Assembly (NCBI GenBank): GCA_003695725.1
Contig: RFHX01000046.1
Coordinates: 1 to 14,052, forward strand
Length of the DNA: 14,052 nucleotides
Direction: 5' to 3'
Source of the DNA: J061 sp003695725 [NCBI: Candidatus Schekmanbacteria bacterium]
Lineage (GTDB): Bacteria; Schekmanbacteria; GWA2-38-11
Numbering within the stretch: the first letter of the stretch is position 1; every line of letters begins with the position of its first letter. Below, piece after piece: positions 1-8,182 of this stretch. A program made the translations under genes and the position numbers. The notes below the pieces were generated by a model, which made no database searches, was not told the origin of the DNA, and saw only the letters and a list, made by a program, of their open reading frames with translations.

Positions 1-24
1 AGTTTAAAGTGAAAGGAGTGGATA

Positions 25-1242
25 ATGGATGTTGATAAACTGAAGATAGACCGGTCATCGGAAGAAACTTACTATAAGAAAAAGAAAAAAAGAAGGATTC
101 TTTCAAGGACTATCACTGTTATCATAATAATATCGCTCTTAATTCTTCTTTACAGTTTAGGTTTTTTCACACCAAGCGTGGAAGTTGAAACAACGGTTGT
201 TACATCCATATTTCCTTACCAAGCAAAAATACTTCTCAACGCCACAGGATATGTGGTAGCTGAAAGGAAGGCGGCAGTTGCTTCAAAAGGCACAGGGCGG
301 CTTGAATATCTTGCAGTAGAGGAAGGCGATAGAGTAAAGAAAGGAGATATCATAGCGCGCCTTGAAAATAGGGATGCCTTGGCAACTCTCAATCGGGCTA
401 AAGCAAATCTCGTTACAGCACGTTTTCGTTATAAGCAAGCAAAGGCAGAATATGATGATGCCAAGCTCGATTATGAAAGAAAAAAGAAGCTTTATGAAAG
501 CGGTACTATATCAAAATCACTCTATGATGCCGCTTTTGCCCGTTTCGATAAGGCAAAAGCATCGCTTAATTCAGCTGAATCAGATATAGCGGCATCTGAA
601 GCGGCAGTGTCGGAAGCAAAAGTACAGTATGAAAACACTTTTATTCATGCCCCCTTTGACGGTACTATACTTACTAAAAATGCTGATGTTGGTGAGATAG
701 TTGCCCCTTTTGCTTCCTCTGTTAATTCCAAAGCCGCAGTCGTAACAATGGCTGATATGGACTCATTGATTGTAGAAGCAGATGTATCTGAAAACAATAT
801 AAATCTCGTAAAAGTGGGACAACCGTGCATAATAACCTTAGATGCCTATCCTGATATAAAATATCGAGGTAAAGTGCATAAAATCGTCCCTACTGCAGAA
901 AGGGCTAAAGCAACAATTCTTACAAAAGTGGCATTCATCGACAAAGATGAAAGAGTCTTGCCGGAAATGAGCACCCGAGTCTCCTTTTTGAAGGAAGAAG
1001 TCAGTAAGGAAATGATAGAAAAAACCTTGAAGGTGGTGCCTGTTGGTGCCGTCATTGAAAGAGGAGGTAAAAAGGTTGTCTTCTCGATAAATGACGGACG
1101 AGCAAAGGAGATTGTTGTCAAAGTAGGGAAGAAACTTGGAGACTTTTTAGAACTGTTGGAAGGTCCCGAAATAGGGACGAAAATAATTCTCAACCCCTCA
1201 GAAAGAGTCAAAGATAATGTGAAGGTCGAAATAAGGGAATAA
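25..1242 (+). CDS. Periplasmic adaptor (HlyD/MacA-type membrane fusion protein) of an ABC exporter
   Basis: This is the adaptor subunit that would link an inner-membrane ABC permease to an outer-membrane channel. The 405-residue protein has a Lys/Arg-rich cytoplasmic tail (about residues 18-25) and a single membrane anchor (about 28-48). A lipoyl-like half-domain follows (about 75-115), then an Ala/Lys-rich coiled-coil hairpin (about 117-203) and the returning lipoyl strand with the family motif 'HAPFDGTI' (208-215). The beta-barrel and membrane-proximal domains (about 245-405) complete it. Length and domain order are normal for the family. An AAAGGAG ribosome-binding site at 13-19 supports this ATG. 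The stop codon overlaps the next ATG by one base (TAATG), so adaptor and ATPase are translationally coupled. The substrate is unknown; MacA, DevB and similar adaptors all look alike at this level. No outer-membrane TolC-like gene is visible; it may lie upstream of the window. Confidence 0.93.
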   Translation: MDVDKLKIDRSSEETYYKKKKKRRILSRTITVIIIISLLILLYSLGFFTPSVEVETTVVTSIFPYQAKILLNATGYVVAERKAAVASKGTGRLEYLAVEEGDRVKKGDIIARLENRDALATLNRAKANLVTARFRYKQAKAEYDDAKLDYERKKKLYESGTISKSLYDAAFARFDKAKASLNSAESDIAASEAAVSEAKVQYENTFIHAPFDGTILTKNADVGEIVAPFASSVNSKAAVVTMADMDSLIVEADVSENNINLVKVGQPCIITLDAYPDIKYRGKVHKIVPTAERAKATILTKVAFIDKDERVLPEMSTRVSFLKEEVSKEMIEKTLKVVPVGAVIERGGKKVVFSINDGRAKEIVVKVGKKLGDFLELLEGPEIGTKIILNPSERVKDNVKVEIRE

Positions 1243-1916
1243 TGAACAGAAATCTTATCGAAATAAAAAATGTTTCAAAATCATATTGGAGAGGCGATAT
1301 AGAAATACCTGTTCTCAAAGACCTTTCATTCTCAGTACCGCAAGGGGAATTTCTTGCTTTGATGGGACCTTCCGGTTCAGGCAAAACAACTCTGCTCAAT
1401 TTGATTGCAGGAATCGATTATCCTGATAAGGGTAAAATCGTTGTTGGAGGTGTTGATATAACTGAACTTGAAGAAAGCGAACTAGCTAGATGGAGGGCAA
1501 GAAATATAGGTTTTATTTTTCAATCCTACAATTTGATCCCTGTATTGACAGCATTCGACAATGTAGAACTCCCATTGCTTCTAACGGACTTGTCCCGCAA
1601 AGAAAGGGAAGAGCATGTAATAACTGCCTTGTCAATGGTAGGATTGGCAGACAGAATGGATCATTACCCTACACAGCTTTCAGGCGGGCAGGAACAGAGA
1701 GTTGCAATAGCAAGAGCATTGGTTTCAGACCCTCTTCTTCTTGTGGCAGACGAGCCAACAGGGGAGCTTGATAAACAATCGGCTGAAGATGTGCTTGAAC
1801 TTTTGACAAAACTCAATGAAGAATTCGGCAAAACTATCGTTATGGTTACACATGACCCAAGGGCATCAGAGAAAGCCCATATTCAGCGCCATCTCGATAA
1901 GGGAATGCTCGTTTAA
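1242..1916 (+). CDS. ABC transporter ATP-binding protein (LolD/MacB/DevA class)
   Basis: This cytoplasmic ATPase powers the exporter encoded with it. The 224-residue protein carries every nucleotide-binding motif: Walker A GPSGSGKT (42-49), Q-loop Gln94 in 'FIFQSYNL', signature LSGGQ (146-150) followed by '[10 protein letters not shown]', Walker B ending in DE (170-171) with the downstream 'EPTGELD', and the switch His204 in 'MVTHD'. The 'FQSYNLIP' and 'ADEPTGELD' wording is typical of ATPases that pair with FtsX/MacB-type permeases. In MacB itself ATPase and permease are one polypeptide. Here they are separate, as in LolCDE and DevBCA. The gene starts inside the stop codon of the adaptor gene, and the permease genes follow 21 bases downstream. 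Confidence 0.96.
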   Translation: MNRNLIEIKNVSKSYWRGDIEIPVLKDLSFSVPQGEFLALMGPSGSGKTTLLNLIAGIDYPDKGKIVVGGVDITELEESELARWRARNIGFIFQSYNLIPVLTAFDNVELPLLLTDLSRKEREEHVITALSMVGLADRMDHYPTQLSGGQEQRVAIARALVSDPLLLVADEPTGELDKQSAEDVLELLTKLNEEFGKTIVMVTHDPRASEKAHIQRHLDKGMLV

Positions 1917-1937
1917 AACTTTTTACTTCGTTAAAAA

Positions 1938-3092
1938 ATGACTCTATCTAAACTGATTTTTAAAAATGCGATGCGCCATAAACTGCGCACGATACTTACT
2001 GTGCTTGGACTTGCAATAGCAATAACTTCGTATGCAATTATCAATACTGTCCTTGAAGCATGGTATTTTGGAGTCAATATGGCATCAGAAAACAGAATAG
2101 TAACACGCAATGCTATTTCAATTATTTCCCCTCTGCCTCTCGCTTACAAAACAAAAATCAAAAGCGTTGAAGGAGTAACTGATGTGGCATACGGCAACTG
2201 GTTTGGCGGATTTTATAAAACAGAAAAAAATTTTATCGCTATCTTTTCAGTCAGCCCTAATTATATAGACCTCTATCCTGAAATACTTATAGACGAAAAT
2301 GATAAAAGGACTTATCTTTCAATGCGTAATTCCTGCATTGTAGGCAGAGCGTTGGCAAAAAGATTTGGGTGGAAAAAGGGAGACACCATACGAATTACAG
2401 GAACCATTTTTGCAGGAGAATGGGATTTCTATATTGCGGGAATATATCACGGCGCAAAAAAGAGCACCGATGAAACAATGTTTTTTTTCCATTGGGAATA
2501 TCTCAATGAAAGAATAAAAGAAACAGGTATGTTTCAGCCCGATGAGGTTGGATGGTTTTTGCTTCATATCGACAACCCTGATTATGCAGCGCAAATCAGT
2601 GAAAAAATCGATGCTCAATTTAAAAATTCATCAGCTGAAACAATCACAGAAACTGAAAAAGCATTTCAATTGGGATTTCTTTCAATGACTGATGCAATTA
2701 TTCAAGCGCTAAGAATAGTATCAATCATCATTATACTTGTCATACTAGTCATTCTTTCAAACACAATGGCAATGGCAGCACGGGAAAGGATACCTGAATA
2801 CGCTACACTGAAAACTTTTGGCTTTAACGGCTTGACTTTAACATATTTGATTATGGGTGAATCGGTTGTGATAGCAATATTAGGTGCAATTTTAGGCACA
2901 ATTGCCACTTTCCCATTGGCAAATTATTTTGCGAAATTAGTAGAAACTTTTTTGCCTGTTTTCAAAATATCACCTGAAACTATCGTTTACAGTTTTTTTA
3001 TAGCTATAGGAGTTGGAATCAGCGCGGCTATCTTTCCTTCTTTAAATGCCGCAAAAACACCTATAGCGACAAGCTTAAGGAAAATAGGATAG
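1938..3092 (+). CDS. FtsX/MacB-like ABC transporter permease (first of two)
   Basis: This is an inner-membrane permease subunit of 384 residues with the four-helix MacB/FtsX layout. One N-terminal helix follows the typical opener 'KLIFKNAMRHKLRTILTVLG' (about 17-38). A large periplasmic MacB_PCD-type domain spans about 45-255. Three C-terminal helices lie at about 258-280, 305-330 and 348-372. The cytoplasmic loop 'RERIPEYATLKTFGF' (after the second helix) and the C-terminal 'PSLNAAKTPIATSLR' are family hallmarks. No good Shine-Dalgarno sequence precedes the ATG. The short A/T-rich spacer after the ATPase stop codon can fold into a weak hairpin, so translation may depend on coupling to the upstream gene. 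The next permease starts 7 bases after the stop, and the two products probably form a heterodimer. Substrate unknown. Confidence 0.93.
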   Translation: MTLSKLIFKNAMRHKLRTILTVLGLAIAITSYAIINTVLEAWYFGVNMASENRIVTRNAISIISPLPLAYKTKIKSVEGVTDVAYGNWFGGFYKTEKNFIAIFSVSPNYIDLYPEILIDENDKRTYLSMRNSCIVGRALAKRFGWKKGDTIRITGTIFAGEWDFYIAGIYHGAKKSTDETMFFFHWEYLNERIKETGMFQPDEVGWFLLHIDNPDYAAQISEKIDAQFKNSSAETITETEKAFQLGFLSMTDAIIQALRIVSIIIILVILVILSNTMAMAARERIPEYATLKTFGFNGLTLTYLIMGESVVIAILGAILGTIATFPLANYFAKLVETFLPVFKISPETIVYSFFIAIGVGISAAIFPSLNAAKTPIATSLRKIG

Positions 3093-3099
3093 AATACAA

Positions 3100-4263
3100 A
3101 TGGCGATACCAATCTATTACAACTTCAGAAACATTTGGGCAAGAAAACTTACAACACTTCTTACTGCCCTTGGAATAGCTCTTGTTGTATTCGTTTTTGC
3201 TGATGTGCTAATGTTGACATATGGAATTGAAAAAACTTTGATAGATACCGGCTCGCCGGAAAATGCCATCATTATCAGAAAATCTTCAGGCACGGAAATT
3301 CAGAGCAGTTTATCAAAAGAGCAGGCATCGATCATAATCAATCGCCCTGAAATCTCCCTCGATGAAAATGGGAAACTTCTTGCCGCAAAAGAGGTAAATG
3401 TACTTATAACACTTCCCAGAAAATTTTCAGGATCAGTATCCAATGTAACAGTGCGCGGCGCTGACGATGCATCCCTAAAATTGAGGCCCCAAATAAAAAT
3501 AATAAAGGGAAGAAGATGGCAAAAAGGGCTTGAAGAAATAATCGTTGGTTCTGCTATAGCTAAAAATTTTCAAGGAATTGCCCTTGGAAATACAGTAAAG
3601 TTTGCAGGCAAACAATGGAGGATTGTAGGCATCTTCGATGCTCAAAAAAGCGGCTTCGATTCTGAAATATGGGGAGATGTCGACCAAATTATGGATGCCT
3701 TTAGAAGGCCCATCTACTCATCTGTTCTCGTAAGAGTTGCAGGAAGTGAAAACTTCAAGAAATTTAAAAAGGCAGTTGAAAATGACCAGCGGCTGACAGC
3801 AGAAGTAAAGCGAGAAAATCAATACTACGCTGAACAGTCAGAAATGTTAGCAACCTTTTTAAAAATTTTGGGAGTTACTGTCACAGTCATCTTTAGTCTT
3901 GGTGCTGTTATAGGAGCTATGATAACGATGTATGCAGCTGTGGGCTCAAGGACTCAGGAGATAGGAACACTAAGAGCACTTGGTTTTTCAAGGCAAAATA
4001 TACTTACGGCATTTCTGATTGAATGCCTTCTTATATCAATCTCTGGAGGCATCATAGGGTTGTTTGCGGCTTCTTTTATGCAGTTGATTACAATTTCAAC
4101 TATCAATTGGCAAACCTTCTCAGAGCTTGCCTTCGACTTTAAGCTCTCTCCCCAAATAGCTATCCAATCAATGATATTTGCCATAATTATGGGTACTGCA
4201 GGAGGACTCCTGCCGTCAATACGCGCAGCAAAGATCGATATTGTAAAAGCATTGAGAGGTTAA
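3100..4263 (+). CDS. FtsX/MacB-like ABC transporter permease (second of two)
   Basis: This second permease has 387 residues and the same architecture as its neighbour. An N-terminal helix follows 'NFRNIWARKLTTLLTALG', then comes a periplasmic domain (about 45-245) and three C-terminal helices from about residue 250. The signature loop 'VGSRTQEIGTLRALGFSRQNIL' and the ending 'LPSIRAAKIDIVKALRG' match the MacB/DevC/LolC permease family. It is diverged from the first permease rather than a recent copy, which argues for an asymmetric heterodimer around the single ATPase. The ribosome-binding site is a modest AGGA about 11 bases upstream, inside the end of the previous gene. This is the last gene of the exporter operon. 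I see no strong terminator in the 113 bases after it, only a promoter for the next gene. Confidence 0.93.
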   Translation: MAIPIYYNFRNIWARKLTTLLTALGIALVVFVFADVLMLTYGIEKTLIDTGSPENAIIIRKSSGTEIQSSLSKEQASIIINRPEISLDENGKLLAAKEVNVLITLPRKFSGSVSNVTVRGADDASLKLRPQIKIIKGRRWQKGLEEIIVGSAIAKNFQGIALGNTVKFAGKQWRIVGIFDAQKSGFDSEIWGDVDQIMDAFRRPIYSSVLVRVAGSENFKKFKKAVENDQRLTAEVKRENQYYAEQSEMLATFLKILGVTVTVIFSLGAVIGAMITMYAAVGSRTQEIGTLRALGFSRQNILTAFLIECLLISISGGIIGLFAASFMQLITISTINWQTFSELAFDFKLSPQIAIQSMIFAIIMGTAGGLLPSIRAAKIDIVKALRG

Positions 4264-4311
4264 AGGAATACTCCGCAGCCACTCCCTTTCAAATCAAGAA
4301 AGAAATATTAA

Positions 4312-4339
4312 TTGACTTTTATTGCTATATTTATATATT
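4312..4339 (+). promoter_or_regulatory. Likely sigma70-type promoter for the lamin-tail/PEP-CTERM gene
   Basis: A TTGACT -35 element (4312-4317) and a TATATT -10 element (4334-4339) are separated by 16 bases. They lie between the exporter operon and the next plus-strand gene, in a very AT-rich stretch with TATAT repeats. The -35 differs from consensus by one base and the start codon is about 38 bases downstream of the -10. The placement fits independent expression of the following gene. No experimental support. Confidence 0.5.
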
Positions 4340-4376
4340 TTTATATATTTTTAGATTAAACAGAATGGAGAAGATT

Positions 4377-5102
4377 ATGGTCATATATTCTACTTTTAAG
4401 AAAGTGTTTTCATTTGTTATATTTTTAATGGTTCTCTTAGAGGCAGTTACTGCCCTTGCACTCCCCTTAAATATCAATAAAGGCATAGAAATCAGTGAAA
4501 TAATGTATGATCCGATAGTTTCAGAATCAGGAGGAGAATGGATAGAGCTTTTCAATGGCACGAATCAAAGCATCGATTTGACGAGATTCTTCATCAGCGA
4601 CGATGGAGGCGTCAGTTTCGATAGTATTTCTCAGCGCAGCGGTTTTCAAGATATAACAAATGTGCCTGCTGGCAATTTCTTCGTTATAACGGAAAAGGAC
4701 GGGACAGTATCATTTTCAGATATTTATAGTGATTTCTCAATCTATGCGGGAGTGACTTCTTCAAGCTTAAGTCTTCATAATTCTGGTGAAGAAATAATTT
4801 TAATTGATTCAGTTGATTTTGTAATTGGTAATGGCAATGATATTATTCTACAAGATTTCATCTATCCTGATATTACAGCAGGCAACTCTATTTTCAAGAT
4901 TTCCATTATGTCAGGTAACGAGACTAAAGCTGAAAGCTTCTCTGAAAGCATTCTCTCGCCTTGGGGAGAAGGGCTTGGAAACCCGGGAAAGATTAATGCA
5001 GGACAGAGTCTCGGAAATTATCCAGTGCCTGAACCGGCTTCAATAATTCTTTTAATGCTTGGCATTACATCCTTATGCTCATTGGAAAAGCTAATTTTTT
5101 AA
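4377..5102 (+). CDS. Secreted lamin-tail-domain protein with PEP-CTERM sorting signal
   Basis: The product is an exported protein of 241 residues. From this start it has an N-terminal signal sequence (a hydrophobic run after 'FKKVFSFVIFLM', cleavage plausible near 'ALALPL'). A lamin-tail (LTD) domain then opens with 'ISEIMYDP' and 'GEWIELFN'. The C-terminus carries a PEP-CTERM element: VPEP (residues 217-220 from this start), a hydrophobic helix 'ASIILLMLGI' and a short tail. Proteins with this signal are processed by exosortase and usually end up in or outside the envelope, often with exopolysaccharide. The basic cluster that normally ends the signal is reduced to a single Lys in 'EKLIF'. 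An in-frame ATG 12 bases upstream (4365) lacks a ribosome-binding site, whereas GGAGAAG (4367-4373) sits ideally before 4377, so I chose the latter. The binding target of the LTD is unknown. Confidence 0.82.
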   Translation: MVIYSTFKKVFSFVIFLMVLLEAVTALALPLNINKGIEISEIMYDPIVSESGGEWIELFNGTNQSIDLTRFFISDDGGVSFDSISQRSGFQDITNVPAGNFFVITEKDGTVSFSDIYSDFSIYAGVTSSSLSLHNSGEEIILIDSVDFVIGNGNDIILQDFIYPDITAGNSIFKISIMSGNETKAESFSESILSPWGEGLGNPGKINAGQSLGNYPVPEPASIILLMLGITSLCSLEKLIF

Positions 5103-5128
5103 ATCTTTTTGTTACGAAATAATCTTTA

Positions 5129-6532
5129 TCAATCCAAACCGTATGAATCCCATTCTTTGATAACTTTTTCCAAAACTTCGGCTGAAGGCTTGCCAGCTTC
5201 AGGGAATTGTCCCGGATAGCCTTCTTCTTCAAGTTTTTTAGTAGCATCAAGTATCATCTTTGTTACGCCTCTTCTTCCGCCTGTGCCTACATCAAAACTT
5301 GCACCCGGCATCGAAGGCAAAAGTGTAACATCCTTTTCAAAATCCACTCTTGTTGCTATAGCCCACATTACTTGCGCTGGGTCAAATACATCGATATCAT
5401 CATCAACAACAATAACCATCTTCACCATATTACTCCAAGGGAAGGAAAGGATTGCACTGCCTATCTGATTTGCCATAAAGGGTCTCTTATTCCTGACTGA
5501 AACGATATAGATATGCCCCATACTCGCCGCATCGAATGTCATCGCCTCAACCTGCGGTATAACTCTCTTCAACTGCACCTTCTGCTGAGAAAGCAAGAGG
5601 TGGCGGTATATTTCCATCTCACCTTCCGGCACCTGACCTGTCATACTTGTTTCAAATATTGCATCCTTTCTATGGGTTATCGCTTTTACCTTCACAACAT
5701 AATTATCCTTCACCTTTGTATAATAGCCTTGAAAATCGTTATAAGGACCTTCAGGTTTCATTACTGTAGGGTCAAATTCGCATTCAAGTATAAATTCTGC
5801 ATTTCCAGGCACTTCAGTGTCAATGGTCTTTCCCTTAACAAGTTCAACACTTTTTCCCATTATTGCCCCTGCCTGATTGATTTCATCATATTTTGCAGGC
5901 AAAGGCATAGCCGCACACAGCCAAAGAGCTGGATCAACACCGATGGCTATTGAAAATGACAAAGGCTTGCCACCCTTCATACTCTTCTTAGCATGGACAA
6001 GAAGATGCCTGTTTGGGAAACCGAAATTTACATTCAGTTCATTCCTGTCCCTTACCATCATTCTGTATATGCCTGCATTTCTCGATCCATATTCAGGATC
6101 TTTACTTATTGAAACTCCTGCCGTCAGGTATCTTCCGCCTTCCTTTTCATTGTATTTGGGAATAGGCAGAGAAAAAAGGTCAACATCATCACCTTCAACA
6201 ACAACCTCCTGAGAAGGCGCATTATCCAGAATTTTAGGAGGAAAATCATCGCGTTTTGTATTGAGATGTTCTTCTACAAATTTGTCAAATCCACCCTCAT
6301 CCTTTTCAACGGCAAGCCGTATCCTCTCAGGTGAAGTAAGAACGCCTATTACAAGTGGGAACTTCGAATCTTTTACCTTTTCAAACAAGAGAGCGCGATT
6401 TTTCTTTTTTGCAGACCTGACAAAAACTGCCGCTGCTTCCTGATCCCAATCAACTTCCTTTGACACTCTTTTTAACTCATCTTTCTCTTCAAGGAGTTTC
6501 AAAAATCCGCGAAAATCACCATATTGAACCAT
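5129..6532 (-). CDS. UbiD family prFMN-dependent (de)carboxylase
   Basis: UbiD enzymes reversibly decarboxylate aromatic or unsaturated acids using prenylated FMN made by a UbiX partner. The 467-residue protein aligns end to end by motif. 'RNAGIYRM' supplies a metal/cofactor Asn152 and catalytic Arg157. His180 in 'LLVHAKK' and Glu230 in 'KSVELVKG' fit the remaining metal ligands. 'PEGPYNDFQGYY' (260-271) supplies Glu261 and Asp266, completing the Arg-Glu-Asp/Glu catalytic set. The N-terminus 'FRGFLKLLEEKDELKRVS' is typical, and GTGGAGATAG precedes the ATG. The substrate cannot be read off: ubiquinone/menaquinone precursor 4-hydroxybenzoate-type acids and other aryl or acrylic acids are all possible. 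No ubiX lies in the window. It ends 26 bases from the convergent PEP-CTERM gene and follows rph after 106 bases, so it may be a separate transcription unit. Confidence 0.9.
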   Translation of the reverse strand: MVQYGDFRGFLKLLEEKDELKRVSKEVDWDQEAAAVFVRSAKKKNRALLFEKVKDSKFPLVIGVLTSPERIRLAVEKDEGGFDKFVEEHLNTKRDDFPPKILDNAPSQEVVVEGDDVDLFSLPIPKYNEKEGGRYLTAGVSISKDPEYGSRNAGIYRMMVRDRNELNVNFGFPNRHLLVHAKKSMKGGKPLSFSIAIGVDPALWLCAAMPLPAKYDEINQAGAIMGKSVELVKGKTIDTEVPGNAEFILECEFDPTVMKPEGPYNDFQGYYTKVKDNYVVKVKAITHRKDAIFETSMTGQVPEGEMEIYRHLLLSQQKVQLKRVIPQVEAMTFDAASMGHIYIVSVRNKRPFMANQIGSAILSFPWSNMVKMVIVVDDDIDVFDPAQVMWAIATRVDFEKDVTLLPSMPGASFDVGTGGRRGVTKMILDATKKLEEEGYPGQFPEAGKPSAEVLEKVIKEWDSYGLD

Positions 6533-6573
6533 TTTCTATCTCCACTTCATTTAATTCTTGTAATCTCTTCAAC

Positions 6574-6603
6574 TATAAACATTCCTTAGTGTGCTTTTGC
6601 CAA
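6574..6603 (-). promoter_or_regulatory. Possible promoter for the UbiD-family gene
   Basis: Read on the minus strand, TTGGCA (6598-6603) and TTTATA (6574-6579) are separated by 18 bases, about 40 bases upstream of the UbiD start codon. Both elements are imperfect and such matches are common in AT-rich DNA. The main reason to list it is the 106-base gap and the inverted repeat at the end of rph, which together suggest a new transcript starts here. Confidence 0.3.
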
Positions 6604-6631
6604 TTTTTATTACGCCGGAAAAAACTGAAAT

Positions 6632-6653
6632 AAAAAAATCACCTGATTTTTTT
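6632..6653 (-). terminator. Perfect inverted repeat over the rph stop codon, possible terminator
   Basis: Two 10-base arms, AAAAAAATCA and TGATTTTTTT, are perfect reverse complements separated by only two bases (or 9-base arms with a 4-base loop). The repeat spans the stop codon of rph at 6639-6641. On the minus strand the second arm ends in a run of seven T, as in an intrinsic terminator, but the stem has only two G/C pairs. It is therefore weak by thermodynamics. Being symmetric, it would look the same from the other strand. Confidence 0.4.
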
Positions 6654-7370
6654 AAGTCCGCATTTTATAGCATCTGCTTGTATTTTGAAAAGCTTTTTTA
6701 TACCACGCTCAGCATTCAAGATGAGTTTTGAAAGTGTTTCCTTTGAAAATGATTCTTTTTCAGCAGTTGCCTGTATTTCAACTATTTCACCTTTTTTCGT
6801 CATTACAAGGTTCATATCGACATCTGCATTGGAATCAAGTTCATAATCCAGGTCAATATGAATTTTTCCGCCTATTATACCTATGCTTACAGCTGCAACA
6901 TAATCGGTTATAGGATTTTCTTCAATGCTTCCATCACTCAATAGCTTTTCGACAGCCAAAGTCATTGCCACAAATGCTCCTGTTATCGATGCTGTTCTCG
7001 TTCCTCCATCTGCCTGCAAAACATCGCAGTCAATGATTATTGTTCTTTCTCCTAATTTTGTCATATCCACGACTGAACGAAGACTTCTTCCAATCAAACG
7101 CTGTATCTCCTGCGTCCTGCCGCTTATTTTTCCCCCTCTCTCACGCCTGTTTCTTGTTCCTGTCGAAGCAGGCAACATAGAATATTCAGCTGTAACCCAT
7201 CCTGTCCCTTGCCCAATAAGAAATGGAGGAACCTCATCTAAGATATTAGCGCAACATAAAACCTTGGTATCACCCATTTCGATAAGGGCTGAGCCTGCTG
7301 GATATTTGACTGGCCAAGGCGATATTTTCACATCTCTTATTTCATTACTTGCTCTTTTCTTTTTTCCCAT
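6639..7370 (-). CDS. rph: Ribonuclease PH
   Basis: This is a phosphorolytic 3'-5' exoribonuclease that trims the 3' ends of tRNA precursors, normally as a hexamer. The 243-residue protein contains the signature blocks '[14 protein letters not shown]' (57-70), '[16 protein letters not shown]' (83-98, with the phosphate-contacting Arg region) and '[19 protein letters not shown]' (114-132). Near the C-terminus, 'VDMNLVMT' belongs to the metal-binding segment. The N-terminus is slightly short: the usual 'RPDGR' opener is replaced by '[10 protein letters not shown]'. Length is otherwise normal. An AAAGGA site precedes the ATG, 11 bases after the murI stop, so it is the last gene of the smpB-to-rph operon. 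The nucleotide pyrophosphatase gene (rdgB) that often follows rph is absent here; a UbiD gene stands in its place. Confidence 0.96.
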   Translation of the reverse strand: MGKKKRASNEIRDVKISPWPVKYPAGSALIEMGDTKVLCCANILDEVPPFLIGQGTGWVTAEYSMLPASTGTRNRRERGGKISGRTQEIQRLIGRSLRSVVDMTKLGERTIIIDCDVLQADGGTRTASITGAFVAMTLAVEKLLSDGSIEENPITDYVAAVSIGIIGGKIHIDLDYELDSNADVDMNLVMTKKGEIVEIQATAEKESFSKETLSKLILNAERGIKKLFKIQADAIKCGLKKIR

Positions 7371-7381
7371 AACAATCCTTT

Positions 7382-8182
7382 CTAAATATCTATTCTATGC
7401 AGTTTACCATTGGCATAATTATCCAAAAATATCTCTGCTGTCTTCCTGAAGTGAGAGGAATCATCAGTTACAAATATTTCATATTTTCCCTCTGAATTTT
7501 CACTGTTCATAAGTGAATTGTCCAAAAGTATTTTTTTTACAACTGCCGCCGTTTCAATGCTCGAATCTATAAGCTGGACATCTTCACCCATAAATCTTCC
7601 TATGGCTTTTTTAAGAAAGGGATAATGCGTACATCCAAGAATTAAAGTATCGATGCCGCTTCTTTTTAAATCTTCAAGATAATGTTTTACTGTCAAAGTT
7701 GTAATTTCATTGTCAAACATTGCTTCTTCAGCAAGGGCAACAAACAAAGGACAGGTTGTGGTATAGATTTCACATTCAGGCATAAGTTTTTTCAACTCAC
7801 GCTCATAAGCGCCGCTCGATATTGTAGCTTTTGTGCCAATGACTCCAATTTTTCGCTTTTTACTTATTCTATATGCCGCTTCCACACCGGGTTTAATTAC
7901 ACCTGTAACAGGAATTTCAAATTCAGATTGAATTGCCTCAATCGCATAGGCAGATGCAGTGTTGCAGGCAACAACAAGAATCTTAATTTTTTTATCAATA
8001 AGAAATTTGACATTTTGCAAAGCATACCTTTTTACCGTTTCCTCTGACTTAGTGCCATATGGCACCCGTGCTGTATCGCCAAGATATATTATATCTTCCT
8101 TTGGAAGTTTTGATGCTATTTCACGAAAAACTGAAAGCCCTCCTATGCCTGAATCAAATATGCCAATACTTCCTTTATTCAA
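7382..8182 (-). CDS. murI: Glutamate racemase
   Basis: The enzyme converts L-glutamate to D-glutamate for peptidoglycan stem peptides, in the cytoplasm. The 266-residue protein opens with '[14 protein letters not shown]', giving the active-site Asp10 and Ser11, and '[11 protein letters not shown]' follows. Both catalytic cysteines are present: Cys73 in 'VVACNTASA' and Cys184 in '[10 protein letters not shown]'. The start codon is TTG (8180-8182), preceded by GGAGATAC at a good distance. The TTG overlaps the TGA stop of the upstream GerMN gene (TTGA), a translational-coupling arrangement. The context with an amidase and a GerMN protein supports a cell-wall role for the operon. Confidence 0.96.
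   Translation of the reverse strand: MNKGSIGIFDSGIGGLSVFREIASKLPKEDIIYLGDTARVPYGTKSEETVKRYALQNVKFLIDKKIKILVVACNTASAYAIEAIQSEFEIPVTGVIKPGVEAAYRISKKRKIGVIGTKATISSGAYERELKKLMPECEIYTTTCPLFVALAEEAMFDNEITTLTVKHYLEDLKRSGIDTLILGCTHYPFLKKAIGRFMGEDVQLIDSSIETAAVVKKILLDNSLMNSENSEGKYEIFVTDDSSHFRKTAEIFLDNYANGKLHRIDI

Noticed and set aside
4264-4311. Intrinsic terminator after the exporter operon
   Set aside because: No G/C stem followed by a T-run could be found; the T-rich stretch belongs to the downstream promoter.
5513-5953. 146-codon plus-strand reading frame opposite the UbiD gene, and similar long antisense frames at 6925-7449 and 7682-8047
   Set aside because: They lie wholly or mostly antisense to genes with strong family motifs; the Cys/His/Ser-rich translations are typical of reversed coding sequence.
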